Source: Persicaria tinctoria (taxonomy: Eukaryota; Streptophyta; Magnoliopsida; Caryophyllales; Polygonaceae). From it: a DNA stretch of 64,000 nucleotides. The notes under the pieces are model-generated. The model was given only the letters and a program-made list of their open reading frames with translations, did no database searches and was not told the DNA's origin. The stretch's first letter is position 1, and every line of letters starts with the position of its first letter. A program made the translations under genes and the position numbers. Positions 12,906-23,780 of this stretch are shown here, piece after piece. The stretch spans positions 40,933,373 to 40,997,372 of the forward strand of contig JBANSL010000008.1 in the NCBI GenBank assembly GCA_037127255.1, read 5' to 3'.

Positions 12906-13268
12906 ATTCATTTCGAGAATGGGCTTTCCGAGAATCATCATCGAAACTGACTCCTCGGTCCTCAGCAACCTCCTTCGGAACAAGCCACGGGACACACGTC
13001 CGGATATGTATATCATCTCGGAATGCAGATTGTTGTTGGAGTCGAACGTATGGGAGACCAAGATCAGCCAAGTTCGTCACACTGCTAACTCTGGAGCGGA
13101 TGCCATGGCTCAATGGGCCATGAATGGTAGTTCCGATTATGAAGAGTTTTTTGAACCCCCTCCCTGCTTGTTTAATTTTCTGAATTCTGTTTCTTCTGTT
13201 TGAACTTTATTTGATTCAATAAATTTTTACGGGGCTGTAGCCGCGTCATTCAGATCAAAAAAAAAAAA
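12906..13268 (+). mobile_element. 5'-truncated L1-type LINE, 3' end
   Basis: A short coding tail is followed by a 3' UTR and a poly(A) tract (13257-13268). The 8-bp direct repeat GCTTAAAT flanks it. These are the marks of a 5'-truncated LINE. It encodes only the end of the RNase H domain that closes ORF2 in many plant L1 elements. Confidence 0.75.
12919..13203 (+). pseudogene. LINE RNase H domain, C-terminal fragment
   Basis: The 94-residue open frame matches the C-terminal part of the RNase H-like domain found at the end of plant L1 ORF2 and related reverse transcriptase proteins. IIIETDSSVL carries the aspartate of the second conserved strand, and VRHTANSGADAMAQWA fits the conserved (V)R(H)xxNxxAD-A-A motif near the end. 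The upstream part of the domain and all of the reverse transcriptase and endonuclease are missing because of 5' truncation. The methionine at 12919 is an arbitrary in-frame codon, not a true start. It is a dead fragment with no expected function. Confidence 0.7.
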
Positions 13269-13281
13269 GCTTAAATGAATA

Positions 13282-13837
13282 CTAGTACAATTCCCGCGCC
13301 ATGACGCGGTTTTTTAAAACTAAAATATTAATAATATATATAAATATATTATAAAATACTAATAAAAGTTAAGATAAATTTTTTTTACCATAAATGTATC
13401 TTATAATTCTGAAATATTTTTTTTTATATCTCGTCTAAAGTATAATACATAATGTAGATATTTTAAATCACCCAGTAATAATAATATCAATATCATTGTA
13501 ACTTTTTTAGAAATTTTGAAATCTGAATCATGCATTTAAATGTGATGTGTCACAACTAATAATTATATTCAATGTTTTGAATTAAACTCAATAGTTAGTA
13601 CATAAATGTGAGTTAAGCCTAATGGTTATATTAGATTGAATTCAATGTTTTGATTTAAGCCCAATTGTTAGTAAATATGTTAAGAATAAAAGAGAATGGA
13701 TGATTAAAAAAATTAATGGAAAAAGGAGAAAAGGAGAAATAAAAAATCAAGGAAAAAAACATAATTGGTCAATATTCCTAAAACTCCTCTACGATTGACA
13801 CGTAAGCAAAGTCTTCTAAATTAAGGTTATATATAGA
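13282..13837 (-). mobile_element. Short non-autonomous Helitron
   Basis: On the minus strand it begins TCTATATATAACC after an A (13838) and ends with a hairpin (CCGCG...CGCGG, 13295-13313) followed by a short tail and CTAG before T (13281). Those are the hallmarks of Helitron ends inserted between A and T. No Rep/helicase gene is present. The 5' end is repeated downstream, so the true 5' boundary could instead be 14011. Confidence 0.55.
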
Positions 13838-14238
13838 TTGTTAGTAAATATGTTAAGAATAAAAGAGAATGGAGGATTAAAAAAATTAATGGAAAAAAGA
13901 GAAAAGGAGAAATAAAAAAATCAAAGAAAAAAACATAATTGGTCAATATTCCTAAAATTCCTCTAAGATTGAAACGTAAGCAAAGTCTTCTAAATTAAGG
14001 TTATATATAGATATAGATGTTTTGAATTAAACTCAATAGTTAGTACATAAATGTGAGTTAAGTCTAATGGTTATATTAGATTGAATTCAATGTTTTGAAT
14101 TAAGCCCAATTGTTAGTAAATATGTTAAGAACAAAATAGAATGGAGGATTAAAAAAAATTAATGGATAAAAGAGAAAAGGAGAAATAAAAAATCAAGGAA
14201 AAAAACATAATTGGTCAATATTCCTAAAAAAACATAAT
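13838..14238 (-). repeat. Repeated Helitron 5'-terminal segments
   Basis: After the first 5' end at 13837, about 170 bp of the same end is repeated (second end at 14011). A third, partial copy then runs to about 14226, where the gypsy element begins. The phrase GTTAGTAAATATGTTAAGA marks each copy. Related copies reappear at 28160-28450, on the far side of the gypsy element. Confidence 0.55.
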
Positions 14239-17218
14239 TGTCGAAAAAAATGCGCGAATAATTGTAAAACATATTTTATTTAATTTTTAGAATTTGAGTT
14301 CGACCCCTTTTGGTTATCCTCTTGATTCGAAGTCGTATCGACACCAAGACTTAAGTGGTTTTGGTGATCTGGGCAACACCCGAATTTTTAACGGGTTGCC
14401 TACGTATCTCTTGGAAGAGAATCAAGCCTTACGTAGTTCAGAGTATTTGAATTGATTTGATTTTTGGGTTTTGGTGATTGAACCCGACGAGCTTATGCTT
14501 TATGTCGGATGTCCTACGTACCCGTTTGGAACGGGATCAAATCACCCGTAGTTCTTCTAAGGATAAGTTTAATTGGATTTGAGATGGGTGACTGAATCCA
14601 ATATATATTGAATTTTAATATCGGACTTCCTACGTAACTCATAAAAGATAATCAAGTCTTCACGTAGTTCTTTTTTAAGAGCCGTTTGAATTTGAAGAAA
14701 TTTGATTTAGGATTTTGACTCCGTTTTCTTTTCCCTCGTTTAGACGTCAATTTTGAGATTGACCCACTAAAATAAACCGACAATGAAATTTTACGAGTTT
14801 AACTTTATGATTTCGTTAAACTCAATTTCTAATTTGTATCGGTTATAATTCTTATATTTGAGGGGGTAAGTTTTATAATTACACATAAAGCCAAAGGCCT
14901 AAGCCGATTGTAGGCATAATGTGTATTATTTGCCTTTCTCATCAAACGTACATGTACGTAGCACATACGAATTCTTTTGCTACTTTTTTTTTTAATAAAT
15001 GAAATCAGCCCATTTTTTTAAACAAGCCAAAGCCAGAATTCGCTTCTTCATTTCACTTTCTTTCGAAACAGGAGATTGATATGTAGGCCAATGTTGAGCT
15101 CAATTCCTTTCTTTCTTTTGATAAATCAAAGCCTAGCCCACTTTTTGTTTACAGAAGCAAGAGCTAACCACCTCAACAGCGTTCTCTGCGTTCTCCAGGA
15201 GTAGCGCTCCATTAACACAAAACTTTGAGTGCTTGAAGCACTGGCCACGGGCGATCGAAACGGAGAGGGGCGGAACGAAAGCGAGATTGACGGACCCGAG
15301 CCCGAGTCACCGGTTTCAACTCGGACCCCTTTCATCCAGTACGTTTTTAAGGCCTTTTTCCAATTCCAAATTTCACCCCACATTTGACGTTCAATCGGAT
15401 ATTTAGGTGATTTTTGGCTTAGATTTCGGCTTCCCACCCCAATTCCTTTTCAGTTGAGTGCTCAATTTCTTGACTGAATTTATTTTCAATTTCTAGGGTT
15501 TCAATTTGTGAAATTTGGGGCATTTCGGTTTGGTGGTCGAAAGAGGACGAGAAGGGGTTTTGAAGGCTGGCAATCCAGAAGCTTCGACAATTTGAATAAC
15601 GAGCAGGTTTACCCTTCTTCTTTACCTTCACATTTTCCCACGGTTTGATTTGAATGATTTGGTTTTTTTTTTCCTTTCAGAGAAGAGGGCTGAATTTTTT
15701 TTTTGATTTGCCCTCACACCTGGCTATTTCGTTTAAGGCAGTCAGGAGAGGATCGAGAGAGACAGGTAGACTGCACATATTCTTCTTTTTTTTCACTGGA
15801 ATTTTGTTTGTTTAGATTTGTGCAATCCTTCATATCAACTTCTTGAGTTTTTTTTATTTGTGTTTTTTTTTATTAGGGCCAACTGATGGAAGGAGGAGCC
15901 GGATCATACTCCTGCCAATTGAAAGCATCAGTTTAGGGGAACCTAGCTCGGATTGGGTACGTTGACTCTATCCACCAATTTGAAGTCTTTGCCTTCAATT
16001 TTTTTAACTGTCTATTGCTTCTTCTTTTTTTTCCTGCACTTGTGAATTTTGGTTGAGAGGAAGAATGTCCTGCTTGATTGTCATCTCCTCCCTGTCTTTG
16101 ATTTGGTTTTGATAATTTGGACTGTCGAAGGTCAACTTCGACAGTCGATGCTTTTCAATTTGGAGCCTGTTTGCTTAGGATAACAGACCACCCGTTTATT
16201 TGGTTTGTTTAGGATGGAAACTAATTCCATCCCGACGATTTTATTCTGTGTACAATCTAACTTGTTTGGTTAGTACAGAACTCTGTTTGGGTTTTATCAT
16301 TCTCATGAATTTGTTCGCTTTCTTTGATTTCAATTTCATCATCGTCTTGGCTGGAATGAATTTGTTTACTTTTTGCGTTGTTTGAAACTAGCATGTTTAG
16401 CAGAATTTAGCAGCGTCTCGGCTAATTTTGGTGCCCTACACAATCTGCTTTGTTAGAGACAGCCAAGAGAGAGACTTTCCTGCTTGATTTGTTTTTTTTT
16501 TGTTTTTTTTTAGAAACTTAGTTTTGTTGAACTGATTTACTTTGCCCATGAAAGTTGTTCTCTTTCTCCAGAAAAAATTGTACTTTTTCTTCTGATTTTG
16601 ATTTTAATCTCATTATTCCCCTTTCTTGACTCTAATGAACTTGGCTCCTTTGAGTTTGCTTGAACGGCTGCATAATATCTTCCAACAATCTCTTTTCTCT
16701 TTCTTTCTTGATTTTGATTGGATTTCCATATGTCTGGACTGCAATTTTGTAGTAATGCAGATTTCCCTCTTTTTTATGACAAGGTGACCTTTGTTTGCTT
16801 GACCGAGTAGTTTCAATTATCTTTTGTGCCATTGATAATTTATGTAGACCGGAACTTTAGACAGAAATTCGCCCTCATTTAGGGTAAATCCTTGACTGTC
16901 TTAGAAAAGTTTAGACTTGAGAATTTAGACTTGAGAATTTCGTCTTGTGTGAAACTGAATTCTTTTTCTTTGCTTTCAGTTTCATTATCATCCCCATGTC
17001 TTGAATGCATTGAAGTTGTTTCCTTTGTCTGTTTGAAACTTGTTGCAATTTGTTGCAATTTGAAAACTGAACTAGTTGACCAATTTAGGACTAATCTAGC
17101 AGCCTTTTACTCAAACTTTGACGCTGATTTGTGCACAATCGAATTTACAGACAATCTGATTGTCGCTGCAGTAGAGTTGGCTTGCTTGAATTTTCTTGCA
17201 ATTTGTGTGTCTGAACTC
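14239..17218 (-). repeat. Truncated 3' LTR of the gypsy-like element
   Basis: On the minus strand it ends CGCGCATTTTTTTCGACA at 14239. It lacks the first 1.1 kb (U3 and promoter) seen in the 5' LTR. Identity with the right copy stops abruptly at 17218/27037. It has about 90 bp near 16678-16767 that the right copy lacks. Confidence 0.75.
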
Positions 17219-20200
17219 TTGTAGTTTGTCAACCGTAGCTTGACCTCCATCTTCCATTTCTGGCAGAGCAGGTTGGACCACATTAAGAAAATCCTGAGGA
17301 TCTTCACTTGGCTCACTCCTTGTATAGGTCAACATCATATTTACTTCTGCTGTTTGAGCATCCATGGGATCCTCATCTTCATAAGTGGAGGTTTCTGGCT
17401 TCTTATTGTTCAGCTTCCACTTTCCGGTCTTCTTGGTGTTGGCCCTCTTGTTTTTAGGCACGTTAACTCTTCCAAGCCTCTCGAACACAGAGACTCTTGG
17501 AGCACCTGCCCCAAGTCTTTTGAAAACCGTGACTCGAGGTACATTTGTTTCATCTTGTGAGAACATATTTTGCTCTTGGCTTGTTAGAGTCATAGGCTCC
17601 AAGATTTTGGCAGACAATAACTCCCCCTCTTGAGAGATTTGTAGATCATCCATCGAGATCTCATTGAGGGATTTCCGCGAAGCTTTGCTTTTCAATAGAG
17701 GTCTTGTTGCCTTAACTTTGATGGCCTTATGATGCTTTGAAGAGGCTTGCTCGACCGGTGCCTTAGAAGACTCACCCTTGAACACCACTCTTACATTTTC
17801 ATTTTTTTTATCTCCGAAATGTGTTTGAATGACCAACTTCTTCTTTGGAATGGATTGGTCGATTTTGCGGAGAGGACAAGTGTAGCTTGTCATTAGGGAG
17901 TGCATATCCTTCTCTGCTGCACTCAATGGCTTCTGGCCGGGTTGTCTCTTGTCCTTGGGTGTGTACTTGAATAACACCTTCAGACGTGTCTCTGGCTCTT
18001 CTCTTCTTCGGACAAGAGAGACCTTGGGTGACGGAGACTCTTCTTGGGCCATTGCTCCCTTTTGAGGACTGACACTTTTACCCTCCTCTTTCGCTTCCAC
18101 ATGTGGATTAGAGTTAGAGTGCACAGTCTTGTAGAATTTGGCCTCTGCGTAATTCACGCTTTCACCTTGAAAAGGATCGCTATCGCCACGGATAGTCCTT
18201 TCATTTCCGTTTTCACCGGTGTACTTCAAGCACTGATGAAGTGTAGAAGCAATCGACTTGCTAGCATGGAGCCATGGCGTCCCTAGCAAAGCGTTATAGG
18301 AGGTTCCGGCGTCAATGACATGGAAAAGAGCATCCTTGTAGAGATCATCCAGAACCACTTTCAAAGCAATGGCACCTAAAGCCTTTTGACCAACCTGATT
18401 GAAACCTTGAATGGTGAGCAATGTGGGCGATAGATGATCGACGGTCAATCTCATTGCTTCCAAGACCCGTAAAGGTAATAGATTCACCGCAGACCCATAA
18501 TCCAGTAGGATTCTGTTGATTTTTGCATCTCCAATCGTACCCGTGACATATAAGGGTCTATTGTGATCGGTGCTTCCTAATTGGAGGTCTCCGTCGGAGA
18601 ACGTTATGGATGCCATGCATGAAGCACATTGAGATGAAGTGGGTAAAGTCACTTCATCAACCTCCCCTTGATCCACTTGATCTTTATAGTCTTCCGGATC
18701 CATGAGAGTTTGAATTAAGGCTTTCCTTAACTCGGGGGACATTTGCAACGCATCATATACACTTAAGCGTGCTGGAATGCGCTTTAAATGGCCGATCACA
18801 TCGTACTTCACTTGCTCCTTAAAAGAAGCTTTACGAAGCAACATAGGCCTCCGTGGCACGACATCTTTTTGGGCAGATGTCCCAGCTTCCTGGTCTTTCT
18901 GACCCAATGTGGGAGTCTCCTTTTCAATCGCCTCCTCAAAATTAGTAGCATTTGGAGTCTCATTGATAAGTGGCCCCCTCCCTTTCCCTTTTTCTTTGGG
19001 CTTAAGAGGTGGCAAATTTTTCCCCGAACGAAGAGTAATTTCATCAGCCTCTAGCTCTTCTTCTTCAACTGTTTCGGCCCACGTGGCCATGCAACATTGA
19101 ACAATTTCTTCTTCCCAAAATAACTCCCCCACGGAAGGATCATTTTCTAGGAGCTCTTTCGGAATGAAATCTTTAAGAGTAATCATTTGGCGCATAGGCA
19201 GAACGTACTCTTCGTCAGAATCATCTTCTGATTTCTTGTCCTTCTTGTTCTTTCTCTTGTTTTTCTTTTTCTTATTTTTCTCGGGCTTTCTACCGATCAT
19301 TCTAAAGCCTGTAGGTCTGGTATGCCGGGTACTCTTTGGATGAGACTTCTTTCGGCTTAGACAAACCTGCCACTTAGAACCATCCCCAGCGTCTTCGTCT
19401 TGTGAAAATGATTCTTCAATGTTTGACTGCATTAGGACCTCATACAGAGTCGGGCAGTCTGGTTCTTCCCTTGGCATGTCAGGATATGCCCAGACAGTGC
19501 GTATTTTGTCACGCACCTGAAATTGTACTAGGACTGCCTTCGGGGGTAATGGCACTGTAGGGATGTCATCTGGTGAAGGAACAACCTCAACCTCTTCTAC
19601 TACAGAGATGGGGTTTGACGAGGCTGCTTGGCCTTTCGAGCTTGATCCCTCCATTTCAATCTCTCCCTTGTTAATCATCCTCTCGACGATATCCTTGAAT
19701 ACGTAGCAGTCTTCAATTGGGTGACTAACAATGCGGTGGTAAGGGCAATATTTCAGATCACCCATTTTATTAGCCTCATTCGGCCTCTTCGGTTCTGGGA
19801 GTGACAACATTTTTGCAGCAATCAATTCGTTGAATATCCCTCTTACATCCTCATCGTCAAAGGGATATTTTTTCTGCTTCCTCTCCTCGAGAGATAGTCT
19901 TTTAGCCGGCTCTCTAGTTTGGGTCTTCTCTTGTGACTTGGAGTTGCTCCCTGAGGATTTTCCTTGAGGCTTAATGAAAGTAGCCATGGACTCCCCTTTC
20001 TTTGCGGGTTTTTTATTGTCATCCCTCCTTCCTTCATTAATTTGAGGTCGGTTCGTTGTAAGCTTGCGTCGAGCCAGTTGCCGCTCAACATTGCAAGCCC
20101 AAGGTATCGAAAGAACGAGGCTCCGCACTACCAACATGAATTGCAAGCTCGGGAAGTAGATTATTGACGCACATCTGCACACAGGCTTCTTCGCTCAATT

Positions 20201-21761
20201 TCTCTGAGCATTGCAGTCTCAAACTTCTCCACCTTGCGATGAAGTCATTAGCTGACTCATTTGACCTCTATTGGGTGTTTGCCAAGTCCATGATGGAGAC
20301 TCTGGCTTTCGAGCTCACGAACTGAGCTAGGAACTCCCTTTGCAGCTCGTCCCATGTATGGATAGACTCAGGTTGAAGCTGAGTATACCATGTGAATGCG
20401 GATCCTCGTAGTGATTGGACAAATTGTCTTATCAGTAGCTGATCACTCAAGGCAGTTTCTCCACATGCCGAGTAAAAGTGAGCTAAATGTTCACGAGGGG
20501 ACCCATTGAGGCCGTCAAATTTATCAAAATTCGGCCTTTGGTAGTTCGGAGGAAATGGGATTGCGTCGAACTCCGCAGGATAAGGTTTTCTGTAACCGAT
20601 CACAGGCGGACTCTGAGAAATCTTGAACTCTCGAATCCCTTGTGCAATCCACTCTTTTATTTCCTGAGGGGAGATAGAAGCACTGCTTTCTCCTGTCTTG
20701 GGAATCTCTTGCCTATTCTCCGAATTTTGCTCTTCCCTGTTCTCCGAATTTCGCTGTTAGAGTTGGTCCATGAGCAATTTAATTTGAGCATCCCTTTCCT
20801 CTAGCTTCTTTTGTAATTCCTGGAGCTGCTCTTCAGTGCTTGTTGCCCCAATCACTAGAACTGGCATGCTTTCAACCTCTTCTTCAGAGTCATTGGATGA
20901 CCCACCCTCGCTTACAACAAGCGGAAAATCCTCCTCTTGAAATAGAGAAGTAGAGTCCCCATATAATGGGGAATTTTGCTTTTCTTCTTGAACCGTTTCT
21001 GGATTCGAAGATTGGGTGGTCACTCTAGCATATGACTTGGCCTTAGACATAGACCTTGTCACTCGCCGCTCACATTTTTCTAACTGGGTAGAAAGCGACG
21101 TTGATTTCTCGGCTAAAGCTAGACCCTTTCCTTTCTTCTTGGCTTGAGAAGCCTTATCCGTCTCCTTTTGAGGCTTGGCCGGATTTGGTACCTCGACCTC
21201 TGGAACCTTGGCCTTTTGAGCCTTCATAGTTGAGGATACTGCCTCCGACTCCTCATCAGAATAAGAGGTAACCAAAACCTGGACTACATTGTCCATGTCG
21301 ACAGGGATAGACCCAAAGAAAATTTTTCTTGGGCTATCGATAAGATCCTTGGCAGCTCTCCACAGTGTTGCATTAGCCTGTTCCAGAGCAGGGGAACGAG
21401 CCAATTTGCGAAGCGCTCCTGTCTTTCCGCGTTGGGAACCACATTTGCGTCCTCTCTTCCTGCGAGGCTTGGTTTCTTTCTTTGCCTCATTCACAGCTGG
21501 CTTTGAGACCTTGCCCGAGTTACCGTTTCTCTTGATAACTCGGATGATTGGCCCACGAGTAGGCCTGGGAGTGAGCTCTTCTCCGCCGATTCCCTCCTCC
21601 CTGATAGCTTCAAAGCTGTTGTTAGTTGGGATCTCAGCGATGATCGACTCCCTAGTCACGTCGAACTGGACCTTAAACGATCTCCTCTTAAGCCAGCGAC
21701 CACCCTCCACGAGAAAGGTAGCAGGTAGTTCGTTGAAGCTGACAATAGCTCTTGGTGCCAT
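17219..21761 (-). pseudogene. gag-protease polyprotein, broken
   Basis: Translation starts at ATG 21761 (MAPRAIVSFNELP). The parts in order are: an N-terminal region rich in charged residues; a coiled coil (LQELQKKLEERDAQIKLL) just before an in-frame TAA at 20757-20759; a retrotransposon gag domain (LIRQFVQSLRGSAFTWYTQL); an in-frame TAG at 20268-20270; and a frameshift close to 20100. A long frame then runs to the deletion point. That frame holds a possible metal-binding motif (CPYHRIVSHPIEDC), a lysine-rich region and an aspartic protease domain with active-site motif LLDYGSAVNLLP (18482-18515). The tail EDGGQATVDKLQE is the stretch that, in related polyproteins, leads into reverse transcriptase; here it is cut by the deletion. 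Two stops and a frameshift make it inactive as read. The open frame continues to 17111 only by running into LTR sequence. Confidence 0.8.
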
Positions 21762-21837
21762 TTTTCTCCTACAAATAAGAAATAGGAAAATATTAGCATC
21801 AACACAACTAAGAGATGAAAAGGCAAAAAGGGTCCCA

Positions 21838-21855
21838 CTGGGCGTGCCAAAAATA
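21838..21855 (-). promoter_or_regulatory. Primer-binding site region
   Basis: Directly after the 5' LTR, the minus strand reads TATTTTTGGCACGCCCAGT. TTTGGCACGCCCAGTGGGAC-type sequence follows the 5' LTR in several plant Ty3/gypsy elements. I do not assign the tRNA with confidence. Confidence 0.5.
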
Positions 21856-22625
21856 TGTTGAACAAAAATGCGCGAATAATTGTAAAACATATTTTATTTA
21901 ATTTTTAGAATTTGAGTTCGACCCCTTTTGGTTATCCTCTTGATTCGAAGTCGTATCGACACCAAGACTTAAGTGGTTTTGGTGATCTGGGCTGCACCCA
22001 AATTTTTAACGGGTTGCCTACGTATCTCTTGGAAGAGAATCAAGCCTTACGTAGTTCAGAGTATTTGAATTGATTTGATTTTTGGGTTTTGGTGATTGAA
22101 CCCGACGAGCTTATGCTTTATGTCGGGTGTCCTACGTACCCGTTTGGAACGGGATCAAATCACCCGTAGTTCTTCTAAGGATAAGTTTAATTGGATTTGA
22201 GATGGGTGACTGAATCCAATATATATTGAATTTTAATATCGGACTTCCTACGTAACTCATAAAAGATCATCAAGTCTTCACGTAGTTCTTTTTTAAGAGC
22301 CGTTTGAATTTGAAGAAATTTGATTTAGGATTTTGACTCCGTTTTCTTTTCCCTCGTTTAGACGTCAATTTTGAGATTGACCCACTAAACCGACAATGAA
22401 ATTTTACGAGTTTAACTTTATGATTTCGTTAAACTCAATTTCTAATCTGTATCGGTTATAATTCTTATATTTGAGGGGGTAAGTTTTATAATTACACATA
22501 AAGCCAAAGGCCTAAGCCGATTGTAGGCATAATGTGTATTATTTGCCTTTCTCATCAAACGTACATGTACGTAGCACATACGAATTCTTTTGCTACTTTT
22601 TTTTTTAATAAATGAAATCAGCCCA

Positions 22626-22634
22626 TTTTTTTAA
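22626..22634. repeat. 9-bp target-site duplication of the MULE-like element
   Basis: TTTTTTTAA here is repeated at 24903-24911. The uninterrupted left LTR has the site once (about 15013-15021), confirming that the DNA between is an insertion. Confidence 0.9.
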
Positions 22635-23031
22635 GGGTAAATTACAGAAAACCACCCATAAACGGAAACTGTTAACAAATGACCACCCATCCGGAATATT
22701 CGGACAAATGTACACATACACCTAGTGTATGTATGCAATCCTACACCTCCAATTAAATATTGCCATGTGTATTTACAAATTAAAAAGAAAATATTAACAA
22801 AAATAATAAACAGTTTTAGTTAAATCTTAAAATTATAAAAAAAGTAAATTTGAAGTTACAGTTTTTTGGGGTAATAAGTTACGGTTTTTTTATTTATTTA
22901 CACCAAAAAAAAAATTACGTTTTTTTTTTAATATTGAAATTTGCTAACAAATTTAACATAACTAAAATTGTTCTTTTTGGCGGCCTTTAACATAACTAAA
23001 ATTTAACATAATTAAAATTTTACGAAGTTAC

Positions 23032-23032
<1 letters not shown>

Positions 23033-23069
<37 letters not shown>
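23033..23069. repeat. (ATT)n microsatellite
   Basis: Twelve or so consecutive ATT units lie inside the MULE-like element. Confidence 0.9.
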
Positions 23070-23074
<5 letters not shown>

Positions 23075-23501
23075 GGACGAGATGGGATTTGCGGGATTGA
23101 TACGGGTCGCCCCGCGTCCCGTCCCGCATATTTTTTGTGGGGCGAAATTGACTATTTTTTTTTCAAATATATAAGTAATTAAATTTATAATTTTATGATA
23201 TGAATTTATAATTCAATATTCATGTCTCAAAAACCCTATAAAATTTATTGTTCAAACCGCTCCACAATCTAATCATATAATTCCGATTTTTATAAATTTG
23301 AATTTTATAATCTATGCTCAGGGTATATCAACAACCAAAAAATGACAAGAGTATAAATTTAATCATAACCCTATAATTAATATTGGTAGAAGTTTATGAA
23401 ATTAATATTAAAAAAATGAATCAAAAAATTAATCATAACCCTATAATTAATATTGGTAGAAGTTTATGAAATTAATATTAAAAAAATGAATCAACAAATT
23501 A

Positions 23502-23780
23502 GAGCATCTCCAACAGTTTCTCCATTTTGGAGATTTTAGAGTTTTTGGGGAATTTTAGGAGGTTTTTTGTTCCAACAGATTCCCTATTACATTCTCTAAA
23601 ATGGAGAAGCAGCAGAAAAAATGGAGTGGATTCCCTAAATCTGCAGCATTCTCCAAACTAAATAATTCTCTAAATCTTCGAAATGGAGAAGCTGTTGGAT
23701 TTAAAGCAAAAATAATTTGAAGAATATGTATTTTGTTTCTCCATTTTGGAGAAATTTTAGAGAATCTGTTGGAGATGGTC
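23502..23780. mobile_element. PIF/Harbinger-type MITE
   Basis: The termini are inverted repeats GAGCATCTCCAACAG and GACCATCTCCAACAG, and the target duplication is TTA (23499-23501 and 23781-23783). At 279 bp with no coding capacity it fits a Tourist-like MITE. TTCTCCATTTTGGAGA occurs just inside both ends. Confidence 0.8.

Noticed and set aside
15126..15437. 103-codon frame repeated at 25016-25327
   Set aside because: Its conservation is explained by the two LTR copies of the gypsy-like element; no domain is seen.
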